Notes: a model not told the origin generated them from the sequence alone. 20,471 nucleotides of DNA from Thalassiosira profunda (GCA_036939355.1 JALLAP010000101.1:1-20471); one strand, 5' to 3'; shown: positions 1-9,256, counted from the stretch's first letter. Translations and numbers: made by a program.

Positions 1-788
1 ACGTTTCCCGACAACGTCGTATTCATCAACATGACGCGTCCGTGGATGGGGTGTACGGATCCAAAGACGGGGAAGCCAAAGGTCTGTCGGCATATCTGGG
101 AGAAGATGTGGAGATCATGGATATACGTTGGCGACCACCACTTGAACGATGCGGAGTGGTTTTGCAAGGTCGATTACGATACCTTCTTCTTTCCGGAGAA
201 TCTGCAATATTACGTTCGCGATGTCAAGGGATGGGATGCGTACAATGAACACCACTACTTTGGGACCATGGCGGGCATTGCAGAAGTGTATCGAAAGATG
301 CCAAAGGGACACCAGGGCGGCGATCGTGGTCGATGCGAAGACCGACCGGAAGCGAGCGAGGAAGTATCGACGTCGATGTGTCTGAAGAAAGAGTTGGATG
401 TGACTGCCGAGCCAATGGTGGACGAAGAGATGAGGGAGTACATTATGCTGGATCCGTATCACAATATGCTCACCTGGAACAGGACCGAGCAGGGAGAATG
501 GTGAGTGAGGCAGTGAGAGGAGAAACGCAAGACGTCTATATCAGCACATGCCTAACATCTCTGCTGTTCAGGTGGTTTTGGAAGGGCAAACCAAAGAACG
601 CGGGACAGATGGAGGATTGCTGCGCCATTCGACCTGTGGGAATTCACAAATACAAGCAAACAATCCTCATAGAGCAGCTGGACAAGCAGTTCTATGGCCC
701 GGCGGACGGCAAGGATCTGAAACGGCTGAATGCCAGAACGAGGAGGTACGCGGACAAGGTTAGACGGGCGATGGGCATTGATAAGTGA
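1..788 (+). CDS. GT31-type (core 1 beta-1,3-galactosyltransferase-like) glycosyltransferase, 5' partial
   Basis: Exons 1..500 and 572..788, with a 71-nt intron (GTGAGT...TTCAG) that splits the Trp codon TGG. The reading frame is open to the left edge, so the N-terminus (probably a type II membrane anchor and stem) is outside the window; 238 residues are visible. The segment KVDYDTFFFPENL matches the DxD metal/nucleotide-sugar site of fringe/C1GALT-like enzymes (typical form DDDTYxxxENL). After the intron, QMEDCCAIRPVGIHKYK matches the C-terminal Cys-Cys/His block of the same family. Such enzymes transfer a sugar from a UDP donor onto O-glycans in the Golgi; the exact donor and acceptor cannot be read from the sequence. 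The stop lies 95 nt from the converging cyclophilin stop. The family call is strong; the specific activity is inference. Confidence 0.82.
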
Positions 789-883
789 AAGAGGCGCAGA
801 AGTAGGAGGAGATGCGCAGGAGCCTGCTGGATGGGCCGATGCTGCACTTTGAGTCTTCTTTGCCAACGCCTCGCTCCTCCCGT

Positions 884-1816
884 TTATTTCTTATCGCCCT
901 CCTTCACTTTGTCTTCCTCGACAACACCGCAATCGCTAATGACCACCGGCGCCCTCGGGCTCCCGTTTCTACTTCCAACCCCCTCGATTTCCTTCACCAC
1001 GTCCCAGCCTCTTTCCACGACGCCGAACACCACGTGCCGTCCGTCGAGGTGGGGCGTGCGGACGGTGGTGATGAAGAATTGGCTGCCATTCGTATTTGCT
1101 CCACCGTTGGCCATCGAGAGCACGCCAGGGCCAGTGTGCTGCAACGCAAAGTTCTCGTCGTTGAATTTGTGCCCATAAATAGATAGGCCGCCCGTGCCGT
1201 TGTGATTGGTGAAGTCGCCCCCCTGTATCATGAACGACGGGATGATCCGGTGGAACGAGCTGCCCTTGTACCCCAGCTTCCTCCCGTTCACCGTCGTGCC
1301 CCGGCACAATGTCTCAAAGTTCTTCGCCGTCTTGGGGACCGTGTTTCCGTAGAGACCAATAACGATCCTCCCGAGCGGCCGACCCTGCATAGAGACATCA
1401 AAGAACACCCGGGACGTGATGGGGGCCGCGGCGGGCACGGGGCCTTCCCCACTGTCTGGGTGGCCGGCGCTGGAGCTGTTGTAGAACGATACGGCGCCAT
1501 ATCCAATGGCGCCCGCGATGCCGAAGAGGGCGAGGTTTTGGAGGATTGCAGACATTCCCGGTTTGGGAGCGCCGCCGCCGCCGCCGCCGCCGCTGCCATT
1601 GCCGGCCGAGGAAAGCGCGCGGCCTCGGTTCTTCAACTGATAAGCAATCGGCGCCGATCGATAGGGGACCACATTTGATGGCGCGGTACCGCGGAGGGCG
1701 GATTGCAAAGTGATGGGCGACGCCGAGGTCGTTGATGCAGCGCGCGTCAGCGCCAATCGGGAGGAGGTCCGCGCCGAGGCCGCGGCGGCGCCGAGGGTTA
1801 TACGGGCGGCCGCCAT
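884..1816 (-). CDS. Cyclophilin-type peptidyl-prolyl cis-trans isomerase, membrane-anchored, probably mitochondrial
   Basis: Single exon, 310 residues; the ATG is at 1816. Residues 1-70 are rich in Ala, Ser, Thr and Arg with no acidic residue, like a mitochondrial presequence. A poly-Gly run follows, then a hydrophobic segment at about 88-111 that could span a membrane. Residues 137-297 form a complete cyclophilin domain: [15 protein letters not shown] carries the counterparts of human CypA Arg55, Phe60 and Gln63, NGSQFFIT carries Phe113, and RHVVFG carries His126. CypA Trp121 is replaced by His (residue 256, in PHLDGRH), a change that in other cyclophilins goes with weaker cyclosporin binding while activity is kept. 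It should catalyse Xaa-Pro isomerisation during folding. No diatom plastid signal (ER signal plus ASAFAP) is seen. The mitochondrial location is inference. It shares a 326-nt divergent upstream region with the next gene. Confidence 0.93.
   Translation of the reverse strand: MAAARITLGAAAASARTSSRLALTRAASTTSASPITLQSALRGTAPSNVVPYRSAPIAYQLKNRGRALSSAGNGSGGGGGGGAPKPGMSAILQNLALFGIAGAIGYGAVSFYNSSSAGHPDSGEGPVPAAAPITSRVFFDVSMQGRPLGRIVIGLYGNTVPKTAKNFETLCRGTTVNGRKLGYKGSSFHRIIPSFMIQGGDFTNHNGTGGLSIYGHKFNDENFALQHTGPGVLSMANGGANTNGSQFFITTVRTPHLDGRHVVFGVVERGWDVVKEIEGVGSRNGSPRAPVVISDCGVVEEDKVKEGDKK
1571..1591. repeat. GCC trinucleotide microsatellite in the cyclophilin gene
   Basis: Seven tandem GCC units, read on the minus strand as Gly codons, form the poly-Gly hinge between the leader and the membrane segment of the cyclophilin. 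Such a run is prone to length change between strains, and any change in whole units keeps the frame. Confidence 0.85.
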
Positions 1817-2142
1817 TGCAATTCAGGGCCTGTTAGCTGTTAGGAGATAGAATCTACAGCTTCTTTGTGTCGCAAAGATTCTGCGGAATTAGTACATTTC
1901 TACGCAGATTTTTCTACGGGGCCTCTGAGTTGCCGCAGGGAGGGAAGGTGTGTAAATGGCAGAGAGGCGCCAGGCGGCCGCACGCGAGAGGATTAGGAGG
2001 CGCTCAGATGCCGGAGGATGCCACCTGGGGAAGGAGGAGTCGGAGAGGGCGGCCGCCGCAGAGCTGGGCCATCGGTTTGAGGTTTGAGGTGCACGTCTGA
2101 TGCACCACGGTTGGCACCGGCACGCGAGGGCGGCGCGTGCGG
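1817..2142. promoter_or_regulatory. Divergent intergenic region (shared promoter space)
   Basis: These 326 nt separate the start codons of the cyclophilin (-) and the beta-helix protein (+) and must hold both 5' UTRs and core promoters. I see no convincing TATA box. A small direct repeat, GTTTGAGGTTTGAGGT, lies near 2076-2091. An in-frame TGA at 2098-2100 supports the start chosen for the downstream gene. Confidence 0.5.
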
Positions 2143-4344
2143 ATGATGGCGCCTGCAATCTCGGATGCAGAATCGGACGCCGGCACAATCGACGAGGGAC
2201 AATTAGATCATCATCTCGACGCGCCGCTGGAGATTGCAGATCGAGAGGCGCTCCTCGAGGATACCCGGGACGACGATCCGCGTACGTCCACAGGCAGGAG
2301 GGCGGCCTCTGGAAAGAAACGGGCAAAGCGGGCCAAAATCGCGCTCGTCGTCGCAGTAGGAGTGGTATTTGCAGCGAGCGCCACGCTGATGGCCAAGATG
2401 GCCTTCCGCGCCCATCCTGCAAAGGAGGCGCCCGAGGAGGCGCTAGATGAGTCGGACGAGCCCAACCCTCCGCCGCTGCCCGATTCCATCAAGCTGTTCT
2501 ACCCGCCTCAGAACAGACAGGAGCTAGAGGCGATGCAGGCAACTCTTGCCGAATCGTCTGACCCGATGCTCACGTGGCAAGAATTCTCCGGCAACGATAC
2601 GATTTCCCACGAGTGGCATCCGGCCACGTACACCACAGACAAGCACTTTGCAAATCAGAGGACGGCCCTCCTCTTTGCGCCGGGGATCTATCGAAACCTT
2701 GACTTCCAGGTGGGGTACTACACGTCAATATACGGGCTGGGGAAGCATCCGGACGACGTCCTGTTCACCGACTGCGACAAGGGTCCGCACTGCCCGGCAT
2801 TGGAGAAATATTCCCACCGACCGCCGTGGGGGAGCAGCTTGGATACGTTCTGGCGCTCCGTCGAAAACATCGCCACCGACGCTCGCGAGGGAATGCGATG
2901 GGCGGTCAGTCAGGCGGCGCCGCTGCGGCGCGTGCACGTCGAAGGCAATCTCTATCTGTTTGATGGTGATGCGTGGGCGAGCGGCGGGGTGGCTGCAAAC
3001 GTGGTGGTCGACGGCGAAGTAGATTTTGGGGGACAACAGCAATGGCTGATGAGAAATGCGGAGCTGAGGGGAGGGGCAAAGAACGGAGCGTGGTCGTTGG
3101 TGTTTGTTGGATGTACGGGCCAAGTGCCTGAGGAGAGCGACGGGAAGAGTGGCCCGGCGATATCGGTGGAGAATGATCCTGGTCTCAGAGTGGAGAAGCC
3201 CTACATTGTCCTGCACAGAATTGACGGACCATATCAGCACCAATTCGAGCTGCGCGTCCCGCCCGTTACCTTCGGAAGGGAAGCGATCGGGCCTCAATTC
3301 GAAGACAATCGCGAAGATGTTCGCGACTTTCGACGTGTCAAACTGGGAGTGCCGAGCTCCGCTTTTGACTCGACAGTGGCAGCGAGAGAGAACCATTCAG
3401 TGCTTCAAGCAGCGCTCGACGAGGGAAAAGACTTGGTCCTCTCGCCAGGAATCTATCCGCTCCTGGATAGCTTGGTCGTGAGGCACAGCAACCAGGTCGT
3501 CCTAGGACTGGGTTACGCCACATTGGTCGCTCCAAAGAAAGGAGGCTCGCCTTGCATTCGAACCCAACCTGGGGTGCCTGGCGTGCGAATCGCCGGGCTG
3601 ATGCTGGAGGCCTCCACTGGTAAATCAGAGGAAAGTTCATTACTGGAGTGGGGCACGCCAGACTCCAACGACCCTGGCGATGCTAGCAATCCTGGCGTGT
3701 TGTCGGATGTGTTTGCGCGCGTTGGCGGGGTGCATCGCGACGTTTCAGTGGATGCCATGATTCGACTTCACTCGGGCAATGTATTCGGAGACAACGTTTG
3801 GTTGTGGAGGGCGGACCACGTCCAGCTTCGGCCAGGCGAGCATCCAAACTTTCCCGACATTAGTGAGAAGTACAGGCAGACTGTTCATGACGAATGCGAG
3901 GTGAAGAATGGTTTGGTAGTTGGCGAGAACGCATCAAATGTCACCATTGTAGGTCTAGCGGTGGAGCACACGACCGAAGATCAAACTGTTTGGAATGGAG
4001 ACGATGGCAAAGTGTACTTCTATCAATGCGAGTTGCCCTACGATGCCGACCAAAGCTTCAGCGAACAAAAGTTTGTCGGATACCGGGTTGGACCAGGCGT
4101 GGCAAAGCACAAGGCAATTGGGTTGGGAGTATACAGCAACTTCCGCGACCACAGCGTTGAGGTCGAAACTGCAGTTGTGCATCCTGAAACGGATGGAATC
4201 AATCTGAGAAATATATTTACAGTGAAGCTTGACAACCAAGGCGCGATCAGGTCTGTCGTCAACGGTCGCGGCCCAGGCCCAGCACGAAATGATTCGGAAA
4301 GAGGACGCCCTTATCGATGCTCTGATCAGACATGTTCAGATTAG
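2143..4344 (+). CDS. Type II membrane protein with right-handed beta-helix (GH55-like/pectate-lyase-superfamily) ectodomain
   Basis: Single exon, 733 residues from the ATG at 2143; a second ATG follows at once and TGA is in frame at 2098. The acidic N-terminus is followed by basic KKRAKRAK and one hydrophobic segment at about 66-87, as in a signal anchor, which places about 640 residues outside the cytosol. The ectodomain has two repeats of the kind LLFAPGIY...QVGYYTSIYGLG and LVLSPGIY...NQVVLGLGYATL, followed by DNVWLWRADH (about 550), VEHTTEDQTVWNG and YFYQCELPYD (about 625). This order matches bacterial beta-helix proteins, often filed under misleading names, that are distantly related to GH55 exo-beta-1,3-glucanases; the Glu in YQCELPY could match the GH55 QxExPY acid. 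A role on beta-1,3-glucan (chrysolaminarin, callose or outside laminarin) is inference. The C-terminal 25 residues look unrelated to the family. Confidence 0.8.
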   Translation: MMAPAISDAESDAGTIDEGQLDHHLDAPLEIADREALLEDTRDDDPRTSTGRRAASGKKRAKRAKIALVVAVGVVFAASATLMAKMAFRAHPAKEAPEEALDESDEPNPPPLPDSIKLFYPPQNRQELEAMQATLAESSDPMLTWQEFSGNDTISHEWHPATYTTDKHFANQRTALLFAPGIYRNLDFQVGYYTSIYGLGKHPDDVLFTDCDKGPHCPALEKYSHRPPWGSSLDTFWRSVENIATDAREGMRWAVSQAAPLRRVHVEGNLYLFDGDAWASGGVAANVVVDGEVDFGGQQQWLMRNAELRGGAKNGAWSLVFVGCTGQVPEESDGKSGPAISVENDPGLRVEKPYIVLHRIDGPYQHQFELRVPPVTFGREAIGPQFEDNREDVRDFRRVKLGVPSSAFDSTVAARENHSVLQAALDEGKDLVLSPGIYPLLDSLVVRHSNQVVLGLGYATLVAPKKGGSPCIRTQPGVPGVRIAGLMLEASTGKSEESSLLEWGTPDSNDPGDASNPGVLSDVFARVGGVHRDVSVDAMIRLHSGNVFGDNVWLWRADHVQLRPGEHPNFPDISEKYRQTVHDECEVKNGLVVGENASNVTIVGLAVEHTTEDQTVWNGDDGKVYFYQCELPYDADQSFSEQKFVGYRVGPGVAKHKAIGLGVYSNFRDHSVEVETAVVHPETDGINLRNIFTVKLDNQGAIRSVVNGRGPGPARNDSERGRPYRCSDQTCSD

Positions 4345-4354
4345 ATGGCTAGCG

Positions 4355-5923
4355 TCAACCGTCCGATACCCCTCCTGAAACAATGCGGAGCGAGGCTGCT
4401 GGCTTCTCCGCGGGAGCACCCTCGGCTCTCCTAAATTTGCACGACTTTCCGTAATGATTCGTCAACGTGGCCCGCACCCCCTTCTCCTCCATCACCGACA
4501 GCCCCTTCACCGGCCCCTCCTCGTAAAAACTGGGCTGCGCTCGGCCGTGATCGAGCCTGGCTTCTCCCTCCAACCAGACCCCCACATCGCTCACGTGCCA
4601 GTACCGTCCCATCGCCGGCTTGTGCGACGCCGCGCTGGCAGCCCCTTTGGATTGATTGGGCACTTCCTTCTCCCGCCGGGCGACCGATCCGTTCGTGACG
4701 ACCACGGCGAACCTCCGCGGCCGGGGCATACCGGCACTGCTCGCGGCATCGCCACGCAGCAGTCGCCCGTCGTGCGTGCGGGCCATGTGCCGGAGGGTCA
4801 GCGCCACCTGACCCACGAGCGCGGGGCCAGCCGCGTCGCCCATCAAATGATGCCCCAGACAGCCGGACGCCGAGTCCACGACGAGCAGCGTTCCATTGGA
4901 GCCATCCGGGCGTCGTTCCCCACTGCTGCACGCGTCCTCCTCCTTGTCGATGCTCGCCAGCAACGCCAGGAGGGAGTGGGCGTTGGACACGGACGTCACC
5001 TCCACCCGCTCCAGCGCCCCCAATGCCACCGACTGGGCGGCCCCCTCGTCGATTGGCCTCCCATCGTTTGCTGCAGGCGCGGCACCCCGCGCCAAGCTCA
5101 TGCACATTGCCATCAATCTCCTTGACAGCGCCTTCCGGCTCCCGCCCCCCGCAACGTAATGCACCCGCATCCCGTTCTCGAAGGCGGCATGGGCGGCAAT
5201 GCTCAGTGCCAGTTGGCTCTTTCCCGAGGAGGGTGGACCGGAGAATTCCGTGACCATCCCGAAGGGCACGCCCCCTCCCGAAGCGGCGGCTCCATCGTCG
5301 TTCATGGTGTCGTCGCCGTCAGTGTTGCCAGTTGGGATTTGGTACGGGAGAGGCATGCTCCACCCGTTCCCGAACGAGGAAAACGAGCCGTCGGGTGCCA
5401 GGAGGTGGTCCATTGCCGCGCTGCCCGTCCGTATGCTGCGGAGGCATCTGTTGGCATTGCCCGCACAGCTCATGTTCGTCAGCAGCAGAGCCCAGGCGCA
5501 GAGATCGAGCCCCGTGATGGCCCCGGGCACCAACGGAGCTGGCCGTCCCAATTTACTGCTCTTCGACTCGTCTCCCCCCTCCATGCCATCTTCCCCAATG
5601 CAAAATTGCGTCACCCCCGCCCGCACCTCCGCTGCAATTCGACCGTGGCCCGCATTTGCATCGTTTATGACCGACTCGGCCACCCTCGCCCGAATATCCT
5701 TGACATTCTCCACCGTCATTCCCAGCTCCGACGACAGCTGGACGACATCGCGGGAGAGGAGGGCGGAGGGGGTCCGGACGGCCGCGGCTTTTGATGCGGA
5801 GGCGGAGGGGCGGGGCGAGGCGCCCTCCGTCGGGGAGGCCGACGCCACCGCCCCGCCGCCGCTAGGGGGTCGGGGCCGCTTCCGCCCCGAGCGGGGAGGC
5901 TTCCACGGGGTGCGGGAGCTCAT
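4355..5923 (-). CDS. RAD51 paralog, RAD51D-like recombination ATPase
   Basis: Single exon, 522 residues from the ATG at 5923; the frame is open a little further upstream (to about 5980) but without another ATG. The N-terminal 50 residues are Ser/Pro/Arg-rich and probably disordered. A small helical region (about 60-85, LSSELGMTVENVKDIRARV) is followed by the RecA core: Walker A GPPSSGKS at 229-236, Walker B LLVVDS at about 346-351, VVVTN at 407-411, and KPAMGRYWHVSD, which corresponds to the KPALGRSW block of RAD51D. RAD51D acts in the BCDX2 complex in homologous recombination. A Gly/Asp-rich insert at about 178-220 separates the upstream helix from the ATPase core and is longer than usual. 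RAD51D is favoured over XRCC2, XRCC3 or RAD51B because of the VVVTN...KPA(L/M)GR(S/Y)W pattern, but this has not been tested by a tree. Confidence 0.8.
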   Translation of the reverse strand: MSSRTPWKPPRSGRKRPRPPSGGGAVASASPTEGASPRPSASASKAAAVRTPSALLSRDVVQLSSELGMTVENVKDIRARVAESVINDANAGHGRIAAEVRAGVTQFCIGEDGMEGGDESKSSKLGRPAPLVPGAITGLDLCAWALLLTNMSCAGNANRCLRSIRTGSAAMDHLLAPDGSFSSFGNGWSMPLPYQIPTGNTDGDDTMNDDGAAASGGGVPFGMVTEFSGPPSSGKSQLALSIAAHAAFENGMRVHYVAGGGSRKALSRRLMAMCMSLARGAAPAANDGRPIDEGAAQSVALGALERVEVTSVSNAHSLLALLASIDKEEDACSSGERRPDGSNGTLLVVDSASGCLGHHLMGDAAGPALVGQVALTLRHMARTHDGRLLRGDAASSAGMPRPRRFAVVVTNGSVARREKEVPNQSKGAASAASHKPAMGRYWHVSDVGVWLEGEARLDHGRAQPSFYEEGPVKGLSVMEEKGVRATLTNHYGKSCKFRRAEGAPAEKPAASLRIVSGGVSDG

Positions 5924-6290
5924 CTGGGCTGGAGTGGACAGCAGCGCGGCGGGAGCTGTGAGGAAGGAAGTGGTCGGCAAGTCGGCTGTCGGCTATTGTA
6001 GCAAGCTCCTTCCAGTTAATCCTTGGGCGGGGATTCAACGTTGGGTGTACCTAGGAATCAGTACCTATTTATCGCCGCTTTGCATTTGCACCCTCTGTCG
6101 GTATTGTAGGCGGGGACGTCAACAACAACCTTGATGCCCCCCTCGGACGTCGGACGCCTCCTCCGCCGAGACCGGGTCCACCATCCCTCGTCAACGGCGG
6201 CAATTTTAGTCTGCGCCCGTAGAGAGTGTAGTTGTTGTGCGGCGGCGTCTTCGTGTTTGGTTTGCTTGGCATTTTTTCTCGACAACCGCG
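5924..6290. promoter_or_regulatory. Divergent intergenic region with paired GTACCTA heptamers
   Basis: These 367 nt lie between the start codons of the RAD51D-like gene (-) and gene A (+). GTACCTA occurs at 6047-6053 and again at 6061-6067, seven bases apart and in the same orientation. The same heptamer recurs in other intergenic regions of this window. No clear TATA box is seen, and I find no supported coding sequence here. Confidence 0.5.
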
Positions 6291-9256
6291 ATGGACGCAG
6301 AGGGGGCGATTGACGCCGAGGCCGTCAATGCCCCCGCCATCGGGGGAAACGCGGACGTCGGGATATTAGGCGCAAATGAAAATAGCGACGATGAAGACGA
6401 GAGGCCTTCGGATCTTCTCGACGTCTACGAGGCGCTCGACAGCGCGACCTTGACGGGAAGCTTCGCTTCCTCTGATATTGCCGACGGGAGCACGCTCACT
6501 CCGGCCCTCCCTTCGTCTCCCGGTCTGCGCATCAATGGTGTGGGGGACATTTCGCTGCCACTGAGTGATTGGCACGCGAAAGCGATCAAATCTAACCGGC
6601 ACACGGCGAAGATCCAGGACGGCTCGTATCGCAAAGTCCATTCCGTGGAAGGATGCCGCCTCCGCATAAAGAATCCGGCGTGGGAGGCAAAGTTTGCTTC
6701 CTTGCTGCAGACGGTGGCGTATCGTTTGGGCGTTGATCCGGAGAAAATATCCGCGAAGTTGGATATGCTCCTGCTGATGGAGAAGGGGAGCCAGATAAAG
6801 CGATGCGCCAATGCCGAGGAGGAGGATAACGTGATTGGCACTCTGCTCGTCCAACTGCCATCCACGTTCAATGGCGGGAAGGTGACAGTCTACAACGAGG
6901 AGGATGAGGAAGAAGAGGAAGACGAGCACGGGGAGGACGACGAGGACGATATTACTACAATGACATTCGACATGGGCGCCACCTCCGGGGAGGCTTCGTT
7001 TTCATGTCATTTCGTTTGTCATTACAAAGACTGCGAGTTTGAGATGGCAAAGGTTACGAGTGGACATCGCGCGCTGTTGCGGTATTCTCTTCTCTACGAG
7101 GGAGGATCGGAACTCCCCACGGCCAACGCATTGGCTTCGTCCTTGAGCACATTGAAGTGGTCGTTGAGAGAGCTGCCCCCGTCTGATCGGATTTTGCTGA
7201 TTCCTTTGGCGAAGAAGTACAGGGCAACGGCGGTTGGGCGGCTTGGCATCGAGACGTTGTCCAACGAGCATCGTTCGCGCCTCGAGGCGATCAAAGTATC
7301 GGCAGGGGAAGGCTGGCGAGTGCTTATTGTCAATGCGGAGATGACGCACGTCCACAAAACCGGTAAGAAGAATCCGTCCTCCGTCCTCTGTTCTCACTTG
7401 TATGATTACTCAACACACACGCGCTCTCCTAATTGCACACCTTTCCATAGACGATTACTACGGCCAAATCGAAACAATTTCCTCCAGTCAAGACTTCTCA
7501 GTGACGCACATCTTTGACGAGGACGGTCACGATGTCACGATTTCAGAGGATTGGCTCCAGTCGGCCCTCAACTTGACTCCTCTCGATGTGGATAGCGGAA
7601 TGATTCTGAATGCCGACGTGCGTGAGTACGATGAAAATTGGGGGCGTCAGTGCAGCTCTGCGACAGAGATTGATGTTACGATGGAACAAAAACGGCGACG
7701 AGCAAGTACGTTGCCACTTTCATCCTGGGTAAGTCTTGGACCTTTCGCTGCTCCTGAGTTATCTTGAACGTAGCAAGTGCTCACCGCGTTCGTCCTTTGT
7801 GCCCACAGCCTACGACGCCACGTTGGTGGATACGGAACTGAAATGCCTTGGTGGATCGGCTGGGGTAGCGGAAGTTACCGCCAGAGTCGTCGCCAATCGG
7901 GACTACTCACTGCTCAAGAGAGTGCTTTCAGTTGTGGATGCCAAGGCGAACGCAGAGTTTGACGTTTCTTCGTGCACGAAGGTGCTGCAGATGTTGAATA
8001 AGTCGAGGGGCAAAAAGGCACTCAGCAGCAAAAGGATCGACTTTGTGAGGAAGACCCTGTCTGGTCTAGATTCCAGCGAGCCTGATACTGAGTTGTACGA
8101 CGCCATTCGAGCTACTGCTGATAGGTTTGGGCACGAGAACATCGAAGTACAAATTGCCGGTTTGTTGAGTGATGCCGACAGGAGGAAGGAACTCCAGTTG
8201 CATTTATTTCTTCTGAGGTGCGACTTCATCTCGAAGCTCTCGAACGGAGGTCATGAAAACGATCTCCTCGAGGAGCAGTGTCGCCAGCTGCCACACTTCG
8301 GGGCCGACAGCATTGAGGACAGCCGTGTCATCAATTCGACCATTGACAGCTTGGTGTCTGAGCACGGATGGGAGGTCATGGCAACAGTGGTCGCAGCCAC
8401 GTTGCGTTTCATGCACAGCAAACACCCGGCGAACAGTGGAATCCCAAAGCTCTTGGACCGAGCCCGACTTCTGCAAAAGATAAGCTGCCACCCCCCCTAC
8501 GGCTTCGTCCAAATGTGCTTGGTCGACTTTGCGAAGGATTTTACGAAGAGCCTCGTGTCCACCAGTGAGAACACGGCAACTCGACACTTGCAAGGAGACA
8601 ATAAGCAGATCTTTGTGAAGGCAATTTGCTATGTCATGGAGCATGGAGCAAAGGTTGATCTCAGTAACCTTGGCAAGTGGTCGATCAAAAGCAAAACCGT
8701 GTTTCCTCGGGTGCTGGAGGTTATCGTGGAGCAAGCGGACGCCCTTGGATTCGAAGCCCGGAACCTAATCCGCGAGATGTTGAATCGCTGCTTAGTGCAG
8801 AACTCGTGCAGTTACGCTTGGAGGCGCCTCAATGGCGTACACGAGAAGGTCCCTCCCTCGCTGCATGTCCGAAAGGTCATCGAGGATCATCCGGACCTGA
8901 CCCGTGCGCCTGGTAGGGATGGCCGGTTGACTCTTCACTTCGCGACGGCCAACAAAATGACGTCCTACGATGCTGCAATGGATGTATTTGAGTCCTATCC
9001 TCGCGCTGCATCCATTCGTTGCCCTGTGTCGGGTCTCTACCCATTCATGCTTGCTTCAAGCAGCTGCCCGTCGCCTCCTCCTCGGGTAGGAGCCCCTGTG
9101 TTCCGTCGGGATAACAATGTGGGCCGTGATGTGGACAAAATCGGTGCTTCTTTTCGACTTCTCCTTGCGGATCCAAGTCTAGTTGCGGGTGGCATTCCAG
9201 TTGATGACGAAGGAAGCAAAAAGAGGAAGAGGAGTGCATCAATGGATGGCCAATAG
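6291..9256 (+). CDS. Gene A: large acidic protein with degenerate prolyl-4-hydroxylase (2OG-Fe(II) oxygenase)-like domain
   Basis: Exons 6291..7362, 7451..7728 and 7809..9256, with introns of 88 and 80 nt. The ATG at 6291 is chosen because paralog B also begins MDAE. Residues 90-270 follow the plan of the fungal/plant 2OG oxygenase family: NPAWEAKFASLLQ, LLLMEKGSQIK, GTLLVQLPS, then SGHRALLRYSL. Where active members have PHRDTEK, this protein has RCANAEE (C172, N174), and the distal His of DCEHEV is Phe250, so all three iron ligands are missing; the 2OG-binding Arg of SGxR is kept. An acidic run lies at 203-220. The remaining two thirds are mostly helical-looking, ending with an ankyrin-like GLYPFMLA block and a KKRKR nuclear signal. 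Read as printed, exon 2 enters exon 3 out of frame; one extra A at the A5 run 7688-7692 would join them as in paralog B. About 930 residues. Function unknown. Confidence 0.78.

Noticed and set aside
5199..6134. Plus-strand frame of 311 codons
   Set aside because: Antisense to the RAD51D-like gene, where Walker A and B and the VVVTN motif prove the minus frame; runs across the divergent promoter region.
6237..6290. Upstream in-frame extension of gene A from a GTG
   Set aside because: GTG is not a usual start in diatom nuclear genes, and paralog B supports the ATG at 6291 (both begin MDAE).
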